Assembly (NCBI GenBank): GCA_003993805.1
Contig: RSEF01000001.1
Coordinates: 182,872,175 to 182,936,174, forward strand
Source of the DNA: Himantopus leucocephalus
Lineage: Eukaryota; Chordata; Aves; Charadriiformes; Recurvirostridae
Length of the DNA stretch: 64,000 nt
Direction of reading: 5' to 3'
Of the stretch, positions 24,675-37,600 are shown piece after piece. The stretch's first letter is position 1; every line of letters begins with the position of its first letter. A program made the translations under genes and the position numbers. Below the pieces are notes generated by a model. That model saw only the letters and a program-made list of their open reading frames with translations. It had not been told where the DNA came from and did no database searches.

Positions 24675-24805
24675 AGGAGCGTTGCACTGGCAATCAGGAG
24701 GTTCTGAAGTCCTGGTGGTGACTGTCCCATGGATTTGCCACAGCACTGGGATGAACTAACTTGACTTCTTTGTCTCTTTTGTCACATTAAATTGAGGCTA
24801 AGGAA
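24675..24805 (+). mobile_element. MIR-like SINE fragment
   Basis: The blocks GCACTGGCAATCAGGAGGTT, AGTCCTGGTGG, GACTTCTTTGTCTC and AAATTGAGGCTAA follow the order of the MIR consensus (tRNA-like part, core, then the 'CTTCTCTG ... CTCA' region). It faces the inverted copy at 24,120. It predates birds if the assignment is right. Confidence 0.5.
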
Positions 24806-24815
24806 ACTCTGTTAT

Positions 24816-24835
24816 GTACTTCTTGNGTACTTCTT
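24816..24835. repeat. 9-bp duplication around a single N
   Basis: GTACTTCTT at 24816-24824 and again at 24827-24835 flank G and N at 24825-24826. This is the same junction pattern as the larger N-centred duplications. Confidence 0.75.
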
Positions 24836-25160
24836 TGGAAGGAATTGAGAGTTAATTACTTAATGATTTAAAATTTAATTTTTCTATGCATGTTATTGTC
24901 TTTTGTTTGAATTAATGCAAAGCAGTCACGGATGGCCTAAGCTGCATAAAAACCAGCCTGTAGTTGTCTGCCAATACCAGCAGTAACAGATGGTCTACAT
25001 CACAGGACTGACTGTGAGTTCAACATGAGCTGAAATCTGGAACCAAGGAATAAGTGAGTTTGGTGAATCAAACGACTTCACAACTTAAATACAACTTTTT
25101 TACAAAGAAAGGGGTCGTTTCATTCTTCACCACCAGTTTCCACCAGTATTGTCCCAAAGA

Positions 25161-25598
25161 CAATATGAACTATGATGTCTTGAGCTCTGTCACGGTATCA
25201 AAGCGTCACCTGAGATACGAGGTGTCACCTGAAATATGTGGTGTCACCTGAGATCAGTCAGGTGGCTGACACAATATGCACAAGACACAGAGTCACAACT
25301 GCCTTTTTCTCAAAGGAGTGGAAGTCTGGGTCTTTCTTTTCTAGCCAGCTCCTGGTTTTTGCAAAACCTCTAGGAGTATAATAACCTTNCAATATGAACT
25401 ATGATGTCTTGAGCTCTGTCACGGTATCAAAGCATCACCTGAGATACGAGGTGTCACCTGAGGTCAGTCAGGTGGCTGACACAATATGCACAAGACACAG
25501 AGTTACAACTGCCTTTTTCTCAAAGGAGTGGAACTCTGGGTCTTTCTTTTCTAGCCAGCTCCTGTTTTTTGCAAAACCTCTAGGAGTATAATAACCTT
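25161..25598. repeat. ~210-228-bp duplication around a single N, differing by one 19-bp unit
   Basis: 25161-25388 (228 bases) is repeated at 25390-25598 (209 bases) with an N at 25389 between them. The 19-base difference is one extra copy, in the first block, of a GGTGTCACCTG-containing unit near 25,220-25,245. The rest differs at only a few bases. This looks like two alleles of a short tandem repeat locus placed in series by the assembler. Confidence 0.9.
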
Positions 25599-25599
25599 A

Positions 25600-27840
25600 A
25601 GGCTTGAGGCCATGACTCAAATCTGGTGGAATTTAGCAAAAGTTTAAAAGTTGTTGGGAGGGGCTAACAAAAGGACAGATGTGCTAATGGAAGGTCTGAT
25701 TATCTTAAGTCCCATTTCCATAGGAAGTTTAGGTTACAGTGGTCCAGTACTTAGGGTGCTTCCATCTAGACTACCTGGTGCTGTATCCACTTGTTTCTTG
25801 TATGCCAGCGAAATAAAGACTGGGACTGGAGCTGGAACATGATGGACTGATGGGAATAAAATACAAGTCAGACTTGGTGATTGCTTGATTAGAATAGATC
25901 ATTTTCTGACAACCACCATCATGCCGACCAAATAATGTGCTTAGCTATATTTGTTTTTCCGCTGTTACCTATGATTCAGAGGCAACAGTCTGGCCCTTTC
26001 ACTCTGACAACTGACAAACGTACCAGTGAGTCAACAGTGGTGGATGGTGCAGTGCCATTCCATTGTAAAGTAAGATGGATCATGTCTCTCAGGTTTTCAA
26101 GACAGAACAATAGATCATTGTGTAAACTGGAACTTAATGTCTGGATTCATTGCCTTGCCTGAATAACCAAAGCTGACCCACTGAATTATCTGTCACCCTA
26201 GGTATAGCTGCTCTTTGGGGGTAATGCATTTAGAGCCATGTATCTCTCTTCAGTGAAAAGTCAACATAAAGTCTAAACACGACTTCAGTTACTGTAATAG
26301 AGTTTAAGAGAGAAACATTATTGTAGTACCTGAAGTGGTGTAGTGCTCTTGTGATGGTCTTCGTTCCAGGTGAGTTCCATCTGTTGAACTCTTTGAGGTG
26401 AACTGTGGTTTTATGGGTATTAAATCATTCACTGCACTAGAGTCTTCTTTTACTTAATGTTGAAATTAGACATCTAGTTTAGGATTTTAGTCTGTCAGTT
26501 TCAGAAAGGGTTCAAAAGAATCTCCAACTCCTTTTTCATCTAGGGTGCAGTAATAGTTATGCTTGTCTTCTGGCACTCTCCTAGCACAAAGGACAAAATC
26601 ATATTAGAGGACAAAGTTTTATTTATGGTAAATGTTAACTATTCATGCGTTGACTGGAATTCATTAACTGGACAAAATGCCTCGAGGTATATTTGTGGAA
26701 GTGGTTCAGAGTTGTCTTTTAGCTCAATAAGATTATTAACTCAAACTATAAGAAATGAAATACTGCCACACTTGGTATTGCTGACATGGGGGGATATGAC
26801 TGAAAGCAGAACATCAAATGAAGAATTCGGGAAGCAATTTGGAACATTCTGTGGTGGCACTATGTTTAAAACTAACAAAAAGGAAAAAATTCAGCGTATG
26901 TAGCTTTATGAAGTGAAGCTTGGCTGGCAGTAGGTGAGAGGTGCATGGGTTACAGGGAAAAGGTACGGGACATGGATGAAAATGAGGAAAGGAAGAGATG
27001 ACAAAACTGGCCTCTTTTATAGTTTTGAATTTTAATTGGTACATTACTGAAAACACGATACTTGAAAAATGCACTAATATGAAGGAGTTAACAGGTTTAG
27101 AGCAACATAAGGGATACGCAATTAGAACTATTAGACATTTAAGGTTTCACAGAAGGGAAGAAAAACAAAAAAAAATTCAAATTTTAAAAGTTAAGGTCCT
27201 AAAAGTAGCACATAAACAGAAATAGAATATAAATAGTCTTTTTCAGTCAAAGATCTCAGAGGGGCTCTATTCAAAAAAACAGTAGGCCACTGAGATATGC
27301 AAATGGACAATAAGCAATTATTTTGGCAGGAGAAGCTTAATAATAATTTCCCCCACTGTTGGCATGGTCTAAACTTGATTCACTTGTGGAACAAGTCTGT
27401 CCATTACAGATAATAGGTGGTCATCCAAAACTGTGCCATAGGGTAACACAAAAAAAGTTGAATTCATATTTTACCAACCTTAATTTTGCTATTTGTCTGA
27501 CACTTTGATCACTTACAACCTTAAGCTGCAATTTTCTGGGATTTTTTATATCCATCTTTCAGGATTTATTGACCTTCATATGGGCTGTCACTGATAATGA
27601 ACATTATATATTTTAATATTCTCTACAGCTCTCTTCCCTTCAAATGAATGAGATAACGAATAGTCACAATTAGTTGTCATTCTCTCTTTTTCATTAGTAT
27701 TAAATCAGTCTGAGGCTATTGAATTTCATGGCCACTTGCTTTCAGCAGAAGACTGGAGATGCTCAGGAATCTGGGTTTCACTCTAGAGTTGGGAAAGCAT
27801 TTGTTTTTATGGTTCTGACCTTTCAACCGATTTCTCCTAT
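25600..27840. other. No gene seen
   Basis: Unique-looking AT-rich DNA. The longest frame is 114 codons (26559-26903, plus). It has no domain, no recognisable family and no exon borders. No repeats recognised. Confidence 0.6.
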
Positions 27841-28335
27841 ATTTGTTCCCTTCTGCTTTATCTTACCCTGTTCCTCCATATCCGCTCCCTTCTGCTGTAT
27901 CACGCCTTGCTCCTACTCTAGTCTCTTTTCTTCCCTCTCCTTGCATTGTTCCTGTTTGCTTTCTCAGACAGTCCCTTTGGAATCTCTCTTTGAGATCCCA
28001 GTACCTCCCTTTCCTCGTGTGTAGGAAGTTTCCTTGCCTAGAAAACCCCAGTTCTTCTTTCACTACCATTAATGTTTTGTCTTACCTTTTTCCCTACTTG
28101 TATACTTGTATACTTTTTCCCTACTTGGCTTCCCAATCTCACCACCTGTTTCCTGCAGTTCAATATCAATGTCTTCCGTTTTCTCTCTCCCTTGCTTTCT
28201 CTCCCCAGGTACCTGTGCCTCAAAATATCTTGTCTTACTGCTGCGTTCACTTTTCATTTATGAAATTCTGGCCTAGGCTTCTAGAGCAACCTGGCCCTTG
28301 TCTGGCAGCCTTGCCTGGCAGATTGTCCTAACCCA
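27840..28335 (+). repeat. Polypyrimidine-rich stretch with local repeats
   Basis: The plus strand is dominated by C and T for about 500 bases. CCCTTCTGCTTTATC and CCCTTCTGCTGTATC repeat about 40 bases apart near 27,848 and 27,888, and CTTTTTCCCTACTTG occurs at about 28,086 and 28,111. Overlapping open frames of 101 and 162 codons arise from the lack of purine-rich stop codons. Confidence 0.65.
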
Positions 28336-28339
28336 CCTT

Positions 28340-29280
28340 TTCCTTTCACTAGGTCCTGCTTTTGACTTGCATTGGATTGATTTTTGTCCTCTCCACACTA
28401 AGTGAAGAAAAATTCCTTTGTGTGTTTATGGGTGTTAGCATGGTTTGAGGCCCATGAGCACACAGGAGTCTTTTTGCTTTCGATTCCAGTCATAAACCCC
28501 GTCCAGTTGCTCTTAAGACAGGCATTTCAGGGGAGACCTTTGGAAGACCCTGTAGCCTTCTATTGAACTGGGAACAGTCAGGTCAGTGTGAGTGGTAAGG
28601 AGGGGATGAAACACATTCACCCGCTCTGTTGAGGTGGCATTTGCAATAGTCACAGAAGGGAGACAGCAGAATCTATCCAAGTTTTGGGGGATTCACATTT
28701 CAGTCAGCATTAGAACTTGAGAAAAGCTCATATATATTTAAGGAGAATTATACCTACAAAGAGGGCTGCCCTGCAACTCAGGGGACAGTATGACATTAGC
28801 CTAAAATTTGGGTCTGAGCAGCTCAGTTCCACAGCATGTCTCAGCAGCTCTTTATGGTATGGGGGCATGGTGGGGTTCGGTTAATGGATGTCTTCTTGAG
28901 GGTCTATAGCAGAAGGGTTGGTGAGCCTTGAGTTTACTTACTGCATCATCTGGGAAAAGGAGGTAGAAAGTGAACAGCAGCTCCAGAGCATTCTCTCCCA
29001 AGCAATATTTGCCTGTCCATACTGTCTTTGATCTGCAAACTTATATCCATATGTGTTTTTATATCTGTCTGCTCTGTCACCTTAAAGCTCTTTTTTTTTT
29101 TTTTTGCCACCCTTTTGAACAAAGCGGACCTCTATTTTCAGCCATTTTTTAAGTAACTATGATTACCCTTTCTTGGCTTCACAGTCATTCTGTCCCTATA
29201 TTTATAGTAGAGTTTCTCCATTCCTGGATTTCTGTCTCAGCCTTTGAAGAAGCTTTCATAATTTTACAGGGATTTTCTTG
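28340..29280. other. No gene seen
   Basis: Unique-looking sequence with a T-run near 29,091-29,105. No coding or repeat signature is recognised. Confidence 0.6.
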
Positions 29281-29379
29281 CAAGCCTCATGAAGTTCAAC
29301 AAGGTCCTGCACGTGCATCAGAGCAATCCTGTGCACAAATACAGCCTGGGTGGAGAATGGATTGAGAGCAGCCCTGAGG
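29281..29379 (+). mobile_element. CR1 LINE reverse transcriptase fragment beside a gap
   Basis: CTCATGAAGTTCAACAAGG, then GTCCTGCACGTGCATC and CAATCCTGTGCACAAATACAG encode the CR1 segment LMKFNK...VLHVHQSNPVHKYSLG, with GEWIESS after it. This is the typical 3' part of CR1 RT. The usual lysine/cysteine-rich linker after FNK is deleted. The element runs into the 100-N gap, and the DNA beyond the gap is not CR1. Confidence 0.9.
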
Positions 29380-29479
29380 NNNNNNNNNNNNNNNNNNNNN
29401 NNNNNNNNNNNNNNNNNNNNNNNNNNNNNNNNNNNNNNNNNNNNNNNNNNNNNNNNNNNNNNNNNNNNNNNNNNNNNNN
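29380..29479. other. Assembly gap (100 N)
   Basis: Exactly 100 Ns, again starting inside a CR1. Probably a nominal size. Confidence 0.99.
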
Positions 29480-32400
29480 TAAGAGTAACATTAAAAGAGC
29501 CAGATCCTCCCAGAGCTTCCACTTTCAAGTACTCAGGAGGAGTCTAGATGCACAGAGTGAAATCCTGGCTCCACCGACTCACATGCAATTATTCCCCTTT
29601 GCATCAAGAGAGCTAAGTGAGGATTTCTCTCTGTCTCAGTTCATCATAACTGGAATTTGCTGATCCCATGCTGTTAAATCCATCTGCTGCCTCAAGCTTT
29701 GGCTTGAAGTANGGAGAATCAGAAGCTGTTATCCACAGAATGTCCCAGACTGAAAGCCTCAAACTGAGGCTGTGGAGGCCAACCACTGCAGTACAAATGG
29801 AAAGAAAGCTGAAACTCCAGCCACTACAACCTCCTGCCTATTACTAATAGCAGGATTCAGCTGACTCTATTACACAGGGACTCCCTTCCATTTAGACATT
29901 TGTTACACATTTTCAGCTGCTATTTAGCCATGGGGTCCCAGTCTGTGTTATAACACAGGTTCCACTTTTCTTTCCGTTAAATAGGGTCAGTTGGATGCTC
30001 AGACCTCCTCTTTCAGTCATATCAAACAAGCAATGGGACATTCCGGTCTGCGAACACCAGCCCCTCCCACCAGCATCTGGCTTGTAAAGGCTTCAGTGCA
30101 TCAATCAATCAATCAATCAATCAATCATCAAACAATTAATGCATCAATGGATTATTCTTTTTTGTCAAATCTACTTCACTGAAGCTCTCTTTTACCTAAA
30201 CCATATTCTTCAGAGACCTGTAGAAATCTGTTTTCCCAAAGTTCTCTCTACTCAATTTGCTGTACCTTGCTGGATAGGAGGTCTAGTTGTGCAGAACCAC
30301 TGCTGCTTGGTACAGTCTACAAATTCTAAGAGAGGTGACCTAGCATGTTCCACAGAGCTGCGATCACCCATCTCCAAGGAAGATGAAAACAACTTGAAGC
30401 ATATATAGTCTCATATTCTTTTTAACATTCTTGTTAAGATGGGAGAAAATGGGAGAAATTTTAAAGTATTGGCAAAGTGAAGGCAAAGGCTGAGCATGTT
30501 TGCTAGCCATAAACACTTCAAAAGAGTAAACACGAAGGAAAACCAGAGGCATAAGGTGGAAAATCATGCTGGCATGTGAAAAATTCTAGATCAATCCTAA
30601 ATCAAAGCAGAGGAACCATGACATCTTTCTCCTAACATACCTGTTGGAAACATGTTTTCCCATAATCTTTTTATTTCCAATATCTTTTTATGAGGAATCT
30701 AAATTCTGGACACATACAGGTATTCCCATATTGAGCACTAAAATATAACTGCAACTTCTAAGATGTACTTGGGCATTTGTACTTTGCAGAAAATAATTAT
30801 TTTAAACCTCATTGTAATGAGTAACCATATTTACTGAAATCTGAGAAGGTCACTTTTAGGGACTGAAAATCTTAAGGTTTTTTATTGATTTTGTCACGGT
30901 ATATTAAACAATACCTTACTATGATGATGTAAGAGGCAGGGGTTAATGAGCTGATGGGTATTTTGCTGTATGCACTCCCTTTCCTCACCATCAATGCAAT
31001 ATAATTAGATCTTTCCTTGAATTATTTTTTCCTTGTAAGTAAATGTTATTACAACTTTCTTCCCTAAATCTGCCCTGAGGATATACAGGGCCATGTTGAA
31101 TTCAGAAAAATGAAGTAATTTCTGAAATAAGAGCTAAATGTTATCTGGATACCAGCAACCATGACCTGATTACTCTGAACTTGTGAAGACAGAGATGGTC
31201 CCAAAGGTAAGATACATATTTTCTGTTTCACATGGACAGATTATTCATGTCTAAGGAAAATTATTAGTGAAATAGATCATGAGAAAAGCATAGCCACAAG
31301 AAAGCGGATGAAAATTAAGAACGCTTGAAGAAGAGTTTATTAGATTATAGCTACACTGCAAAATGAGGCAGGGCTCAGAGGTGGCAGAGGAAGTGGCAGA
31401 GTTTGGTGGCTTAGGCAGTGTGCTCTTCAGCTGCGGGCACAAAATCTAGTATGTCTTCATGGCCATGTATTGGTCATAATCAATGAATGCTAACTTTGCA
31501 CAGTGCTTCCATATGCAGTGGACGTGAGCCCTTAAGTGATCAGGATAGTGAAATCCTACAGTGTTGGGTTCAAGTTCCTTCTTTTGCAGAGAAGAGAGAT
31601 CAGCCAGTAAACATGAACTTGGACACTGATGAAAAATAAAAATGGGAAAAAACCCACTATGTAAAATGTAAATTATGCATAAAACTAAGGAAATTAAAGG
31701 GGAAAAATATTATAGTGTTATCAATAAAGAAAATGTACTGGCAAAGTCCCATTATTAGGGGGAGAGGGTGTAATGATGATGTACAGAACGTTGCGGAATG
31801 TTAAGTAATATTTCTATTCTAATCCAGGTTTCCATTCTACTGCTAATGGTAGAATGGAACTGTTGAACTCTTTACAGATTTAACTTGCTTTGGCTTTCCT
31901 CTTAAAAATCAGTTAAATTCATACCATCTTTTCAGAGCCAACGCAGTTAAAACTTCTGGAGATCATTCCACTCGCTTATCCACTTCCATGCAGCGACAGT
32001 GCCACTTACAGGGCAACGTGTGAGCCACGTGTCCAGTGTTCATACTGTGTAAAGGCAGTTTGAGAGGAAGTTGCTTACCCATTTCATCAATCTTGGCAGC
32101 AGACGATGTGGGGTCCCCCCAGGAAGGGTTAGCAATATGCCCCAAGATTTATTTCATAACTAGCCTTGACAAGGATCCAATCAAGAAAGCAGATTACAGT
32201 GCAGAATCAAAAAGAGTGTTGGCTCACACTCTATGTACAGGTCTTAAATATGAGGTGGTAGGAAACATGAATGACATCTGAAACTGTATTATCAAGTGTA
32301 AGCCCAGTGAGGTAGTTTAAGCCACTAAATCACTTCATCCAGTCTCTGAAATCACTGCAGACTGTCAAACTGCAGATTGACATAGTCACCTCAAACAAGA

Positions 32401-32770
32401 ATGTGCAGACAGAATGACTGATCAGAACTGCTTCATTCATCCAAGATGTGTTTTAATGCAGCCAACAGCAAAGTTACACATGTAAGTACAAATACAAGGT
32501 GGTAACACCATATAGAGAACACAAAGAGAAGAGTGACTCCTAAGAAGAAGTGGTTGCGGAAGTGTTTTACAAACTGCATTGAACAAACGTGTGGTAGTAC
32601 AAAGAACTAGTACCACATCTGGATCTATAATCAGGGCAATAATTAGTAGACATAGACCACTTTTCCCATTGTGTATTTGGGATAAATAAACCCAGCACTG
32701 GAGTATTGCATACTTTCAGGACTGCTTTTTAAATTCTGTAGCTGATCGATAAAAAGTCACAGAAATATTT
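29480..32770. other. No gene seen; one microsatellite and a single N
   Basis: Unique-looking AT-rich DNA. A (TCAA)n microsatellite of about 6-7 units lies at 30101-30127. A single N sits at 29712 without an obvious flanking copy. Frames of 60-90 codons show no family. Confidence 0.6.
30101..30127. repeat. (TCAA)n microsatellite
   Basis: An uninterrupted tetranucleotide run of six full TCAA units plus a partial one. A further ATCATCAAACAA tail is degenerate. Confidence 0.95.
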
Positions 32771-32774
32771 CAGA

Positions 32775-33175
32775 ACCGAAGGAAATTCTTCTCTGGGACC
32801 AAATTAATGAGCTCAGTGTGTTTAGTTTGTTAAAATAAAACCTGAGAAATTGTTTCATTCTATATGATCATCACGGAGGAATACTGAACTTTAAAGAATT
32901 AGAGAGAAAGGAATAAGGAGAATCAATGCCAGAAGATGGAAACAATTATTTGCAAATGAGGAATTAGGCAGAACTGTTTCTGTTGGAAGCGATTAACAAA
33001 AGGAACAAACCAGGAATGGGAGGAATGGGATCTCTGTTCCGTGATATCTTCATATTTAGACTAGATGCCAGTCTGGGAGGTTTCCTTTAGTCTAACACAA
33101 GGCTTGTCCATGCATACCTGGGAGAAATGCAGTGCCCTGTGTTACGCAGGGCTTAGTGAATCGCTGTTTTGCCTT
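32775..33175 (+). mobile_element. Ancient CR1 LINE, end of ORF2 and 3' UTR
   Basis: Blocks in order: TGAGCTCAGTGTGTTTAGTT followed by TGTTAAAATAAAACCTGAG; GGAAGCGATTAACAAAAGGAAC; TTTAGACTAGATGCCAGTCT; and GCCCTGTGTTACGCAGGGC. They follow the order of the old amniote CR1 tail (a 'LSLLNKR' block, 'ARNHWNKL', 'KTRLDAS' and the 'GCCTGTGTTATGCAGGAGG' 3' UTR). It is heavily mutated and 5'-truncated. Confidence 0.7.
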
Positions 33176-33179
33176 ATAC

Positions 33180-34325
33180 CCCTGCAGTAGTGTCTTGCCT
33201 CCATCTCCAGCTTGCCTGCATAAAAACTGACCACAGGAAACCTGAGCACTTCAGACTAGTCATCATTATTTATCTTGTCCACAGGCCCTCTCCTTGAGTG
33301 CAGGCTGCAGTGATCTGTTCAAACATTAGGACACAGCTAACAGACAAGCCCTCTCTTGTCTTACGCTGATCTGGCATACACTGTTCACATTACGAATGTA
33401 CTGTGCAAGCATTGTTGCAGACCTAGAAGGAAGCAAAACTGTAGTGGATGTACATTTATTTCTCTCTCACTTCTCCAATGGGAGGAGAATTTCCTCCATT
33501 TTTCTTCATGCTGTTAGCCCCGGAAGGAAGGTAGGGAGAAGATTACACCAATATGCATATTTAAATTCTTATACAAGCATAACACAAATTATATGTACAT
33601 ATAGCCACATATTTTAAGTACACTTGTAACAGAAAGTCTAAATAAACTGCAATACATGCAGTTTCATTAACAGCCAAAACTTCTTAACAACCCATGTATT
33701 AATAATAAAGTTCTGTAATTGTGAGTTCCATGCCTTGAAAATCACCTGTGACTCATGGAGGTTGTCAAGTTATGCCAAGTTTGCAAGACAGCTGGTCTAC
33801 TCAGTGATTTCCATTTTTAATTTTTTAGCAGTCTGCCTATGAAGATTCCTTATATCAAGTATTGACATAGGAACAATTGATGATAATGAGGAATAACTAC
33901 CATCTCCTCATAATTAGTACTCACCACTCATATGCAATAGCACAACCAACAATCAGGTTGACATTTGCTTCACCCATTTCCAAAACATTTTTACCTACTA
34001 TATTGCATCTACAGAACAAATCTACTACCCAGGTACAGCATGTATGCACTATTTTACTGAAAATACTGCCAAACTAAGGAAAAAAAATCAGTTTAGCATT
34101 GGTTGTCAATTTACCATGCCCTTGTTTAATTTTTCATCAGTTTAGTCTCTACTATAGTAAGTCTGAAGTTAAAAATAATGTTGGATGCCAGTTCTTCCCC
34201 AGGGAGGAATACTGACAAGAAATCTCACTTGTTTCTCAATCAATTTGCTTCTTTTTCAGAACATTTCCTGGGAAGTGTTCATGTACAGTGTGTCTGTGTA
34301 TTCACACTATGGCCTTTCAATATAT
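33180..34325. other. No gene seen
   Basis: AT-rich unique-looking DNA, with short frames only (66-73 codons) and no recognisable element. Confidence 0.6.
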
Positions 34326-34329
34326 ACAG

Positions 34330-34662
34330 TGGGCTTATAAGGAAAATGGAGAGAGACTTTTTAGCAGGGCCTGTAGTGACAGGACAAGGGACCAGGGTTT
34401 TAAACTGAGAGCGGGTAGATTTAGATTGGACATAAGGAAGAAACTTTTTACGATGAGGGTGGTGAGACACTGGAACAGGCTGTCCAGGGAAGCTGTGTAT
34501 ACCCCATCACTGGACGTGTTCAAGGTGAAGCTGTATGGGGCTTTGAGCAACCTGATCTAATGGAAGGTGTCCCTGGCCATGGCAGGGGTGTTGGACTAGA
34601 TGATCTTTAAAGCTCCCTTCCAACCCAAGCCATTCCATGATTCTATGATTCTTTGATTCTAA
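34330..34662 (+). mobile_element. CR1 LINE 3' end with terminal octamers
   Basis: An almost complete avian CR1 3' region. It starts GCTTATAAGGAAAATGGAGA, continues through TTTAGATTGGACATAAGGAA and GCTTTGAGCAACCTGATCT, and reaches TTGGACTAGATGATCTTTAA. It ends in CCATGATTCTATGATTCTTTG, the ATTCTATG-type terminal repeats used for target-primed insertion. It is 5'-truncated at about 330 bases, as most CR1 copies are. The 90-codon plus-strand frame across it is the tail of the CR1 polymerase ORF. Confidence 0.97.
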
Positions 34663-34664
34663 AG

Positions 34665-37600
34665 TTTGGTTTTGCAAAAATTGGCCCAAACATTGTAGCC
34701 TTCTTTTGGGAGCATGTAGCACATGCACTGGTACAAGAAAAAAGCATTTATTTTATAGAAGAACAACCACGTGGATTCCTTAATAGCACTATGAATACAA
34801 TAAACCACTTGAAAAATCAGTGTCCTTGGATTTTCTTGAACAATTGAAAGTGCCATTTTAAGTGGCATGATTCATAATTACCCAAATTCTGTAGTTTTAC
34901 AAAGAGCATTTATACATTAACTTGGAATACGGGGTGTTAAAAATGAATAAGTAGTGCTTAGGGTTATTTTCATTAGAATAGATCACATTAATTAGCCCTG
35001 GTATGGAGGGGAGGAGAAGTTTCTCTTGAATGCTCTACTTTGCAGTGCATTATTAATTTTCTCATTCATTCCTTTTTAGCTCATTAGCTTTTAAATGTTA
35101 TAGTTTAATGCTGAGGTGAAGCTGGAAGTATCTGTTCATTCTGCCATCCATTTCAAGAAATCTCACAATCATTGCCATTATGATTAATTTATATTGTGGT
35201 GGTACCCAATCTGGGGTAAGGATGCTATCGCCACAGCTTGTGGTGATGACAAAAATGAACTCTTAAAGACAGATTTCTTTCTGTAACATTTTAGGGTTAA
35301 AGTATTCAAAGAATGAATTAAAACTCAAGTAACTTTCTAAATGCCAGCAGAGGATTGGGAGAGAACAGAAGTATGCAGTGATGGGACTATGGTATATAAT
35401 GACAGGTATCTGGAAAGAGAACTGAAGACTGGGAGATTTCTCCTCCAGGTAGAGTGTTGCATTGTGTACCCTACAACTTAACACTGTCTTTGCACTCTGA
35501 CTCATGGCCAAACAGTTAAAGTTTGACAACTAAACTATTCTTGGGAAAAAAATTGGAAAAAAAACCATAGTAACAGCCTCATAAACTGTAATCAGCCTCA
35601 TTAAAAATGTAATCTGGGTGCACAAGGGAAAAAACAATATGCTTACATACTCCAGCAGTCCCACCTGATAGCTAGTTATTGTAGCATCAGGGCTTGGTTC
35701 ACCAGGACCTTGAACCTCGTGCAGTGCTTCAGTCAACAAAAATGCCTTAAAGTCCAACCAACCTGTGATACAGTAGAGTTTTAAATTCAGTTGTTACAGG
35801 AATGCATAACTAAAGGAAGAGCCAGGCTGTGAACTTCTTCATAGTCCAAACGCTGATATTTTATATGGGAGCTTCACACTATACTGCCATTTTCCCTATG
35901 GAAAACACATGTTAGCAGATAGGACCAAGCAAGTCCACTAAGCAACTGCGTTGTAGGCAGCAAGTTCAAGAAGGAAGATTATTAGAAGACTAATGCGAGT
36001 ATTGTGGACTGACATGCACAATACCAGATATTTCTTCAGGACCTTTGAGCTGTTACCTTCATTTTGCAGGATACCCCTTCGATTAAGGAATTACTAGGTT
36101 CACACTTTTGGAAGAGATCTCTCATATGAGATTTATGGCCTGATGCTGTAAACAGTTATTTTTACACTATTCTTTTGATCTACACCATGCAATGAATGTC
36201 ATAGAGCTCTAGTCAACTGACATACAATTTCTTAGGTATAATATCTCAACCTAGCTGTAATTCTCCCTTCATCAAAGAAGACTCCATTAGGTACACTGCA
36301 GAAGGTAGCTCCCTCCACCACTGTGCTAAGGATTAAAAGTGCCAGGAGCTGGTGTTTTCAGGAGACAGCTGAAATATGTGAGTTGTCTGAGATCACTGTG
36401 ACCCTGCTTTTATGTGTTAGAGTGTACTACCGAAAGGATTATACAGGACAATAAGGAAATATTTTCAGGCAGGTAGGGTTTCTCCCACACTGTGAAAAAC
36501 ATATGACTCACTTCATGCTAATCACACAGTATTTTTTTAGTAGTACGTGATAGCAATTTCTTCAGTTCTTGTCAGTAATTTACCTTCCTAATAAAGTGGA
36601 GCTGCTGAAAGGAACTGCGAATCAATAGATGTTGAAAGTCAGTGAAATCTGAAAGGTGAACCTAATGATGAATCTCTTCAGCTTTACACTTTCTCCCATG
36701 CTCCCCCCGCCCCGCTTCAAATCCCTTTTAGAAACCTCCAATTATTTTAATCCCTTCTTAACAGAGGTCTCAGAAGGGCTTCTCTGCCACATCTACCTTG
36801 CTCACAATGGACAAGGGGACCAATAATGCAAAGCTTGGCTCTGCTCCTGATAATGTGTGGTGAGAGGAGTCCTGGATAGACACCACTGTGCTGGGTGTCC
36901 TGTGCAGCACAGCAACCCTTTTCCTATCAAGACATAAACTTTACATGTACCACGTTGTACAACTAAGGGAGAGAGGTTGTTCCCATCTTGCTGAAATCTC
37001 TCTGTAAAGTCACAAAAAGTTTACATTTTTGGAAAAAGTGTGGGGGAAAGGTCTGCTGCTTTTCTGGTCTTTACCTTCCACTCCTCTTCATTTCTTCACA
37101 ACAGCATTGTCACCAGCAAGCGCCCTCTCTTCCATGCGCTGTGTTTTTTGCATAAAAAATAAATAAGCTATAAAATAGCTTATCTCCTGTTTTCCTGATC
37201 CCAAGCATCATGTTTGAAGTCCACCCTACATGCCATATTGCACAAATTGCTACAAAGTCTGCACTCTGTCCCTTTCCCCCCAAATATCTGAAAGCTTCCT
37301 TTGAAGAGCTGATGATTTGGCTCCCGAGTCTGACTGTACCTGTGCTTTCTCTGCTGGAAACACAGTGGCCTGGGGTGCTGCNCTGCAGCATCTCAGTTCA
37401 GAGCAATATCCCTGTTGATGGGAACAAACCTGCAAGTCTTGATGTGGGTCTGTTGCTGGAGACTTTCCTTACAGTTTTATAAGCCGTACCTATTCATTGT
37501 GATCCTTTCTCTTCATCTATAGCTGCTTCAGCCTCATGGATCAGTCTTGAACCGAGCTGTTTCCACCAAACGTAACACATGACTGCTGCCAAAAAGCGGG

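Noticed and set aside
34288..34560. 90-codon plus ORF
   Set aside because: It is the degenerate tail of the CR1 polymerase ORF in the element at 34,330-34,662, not a host gene.
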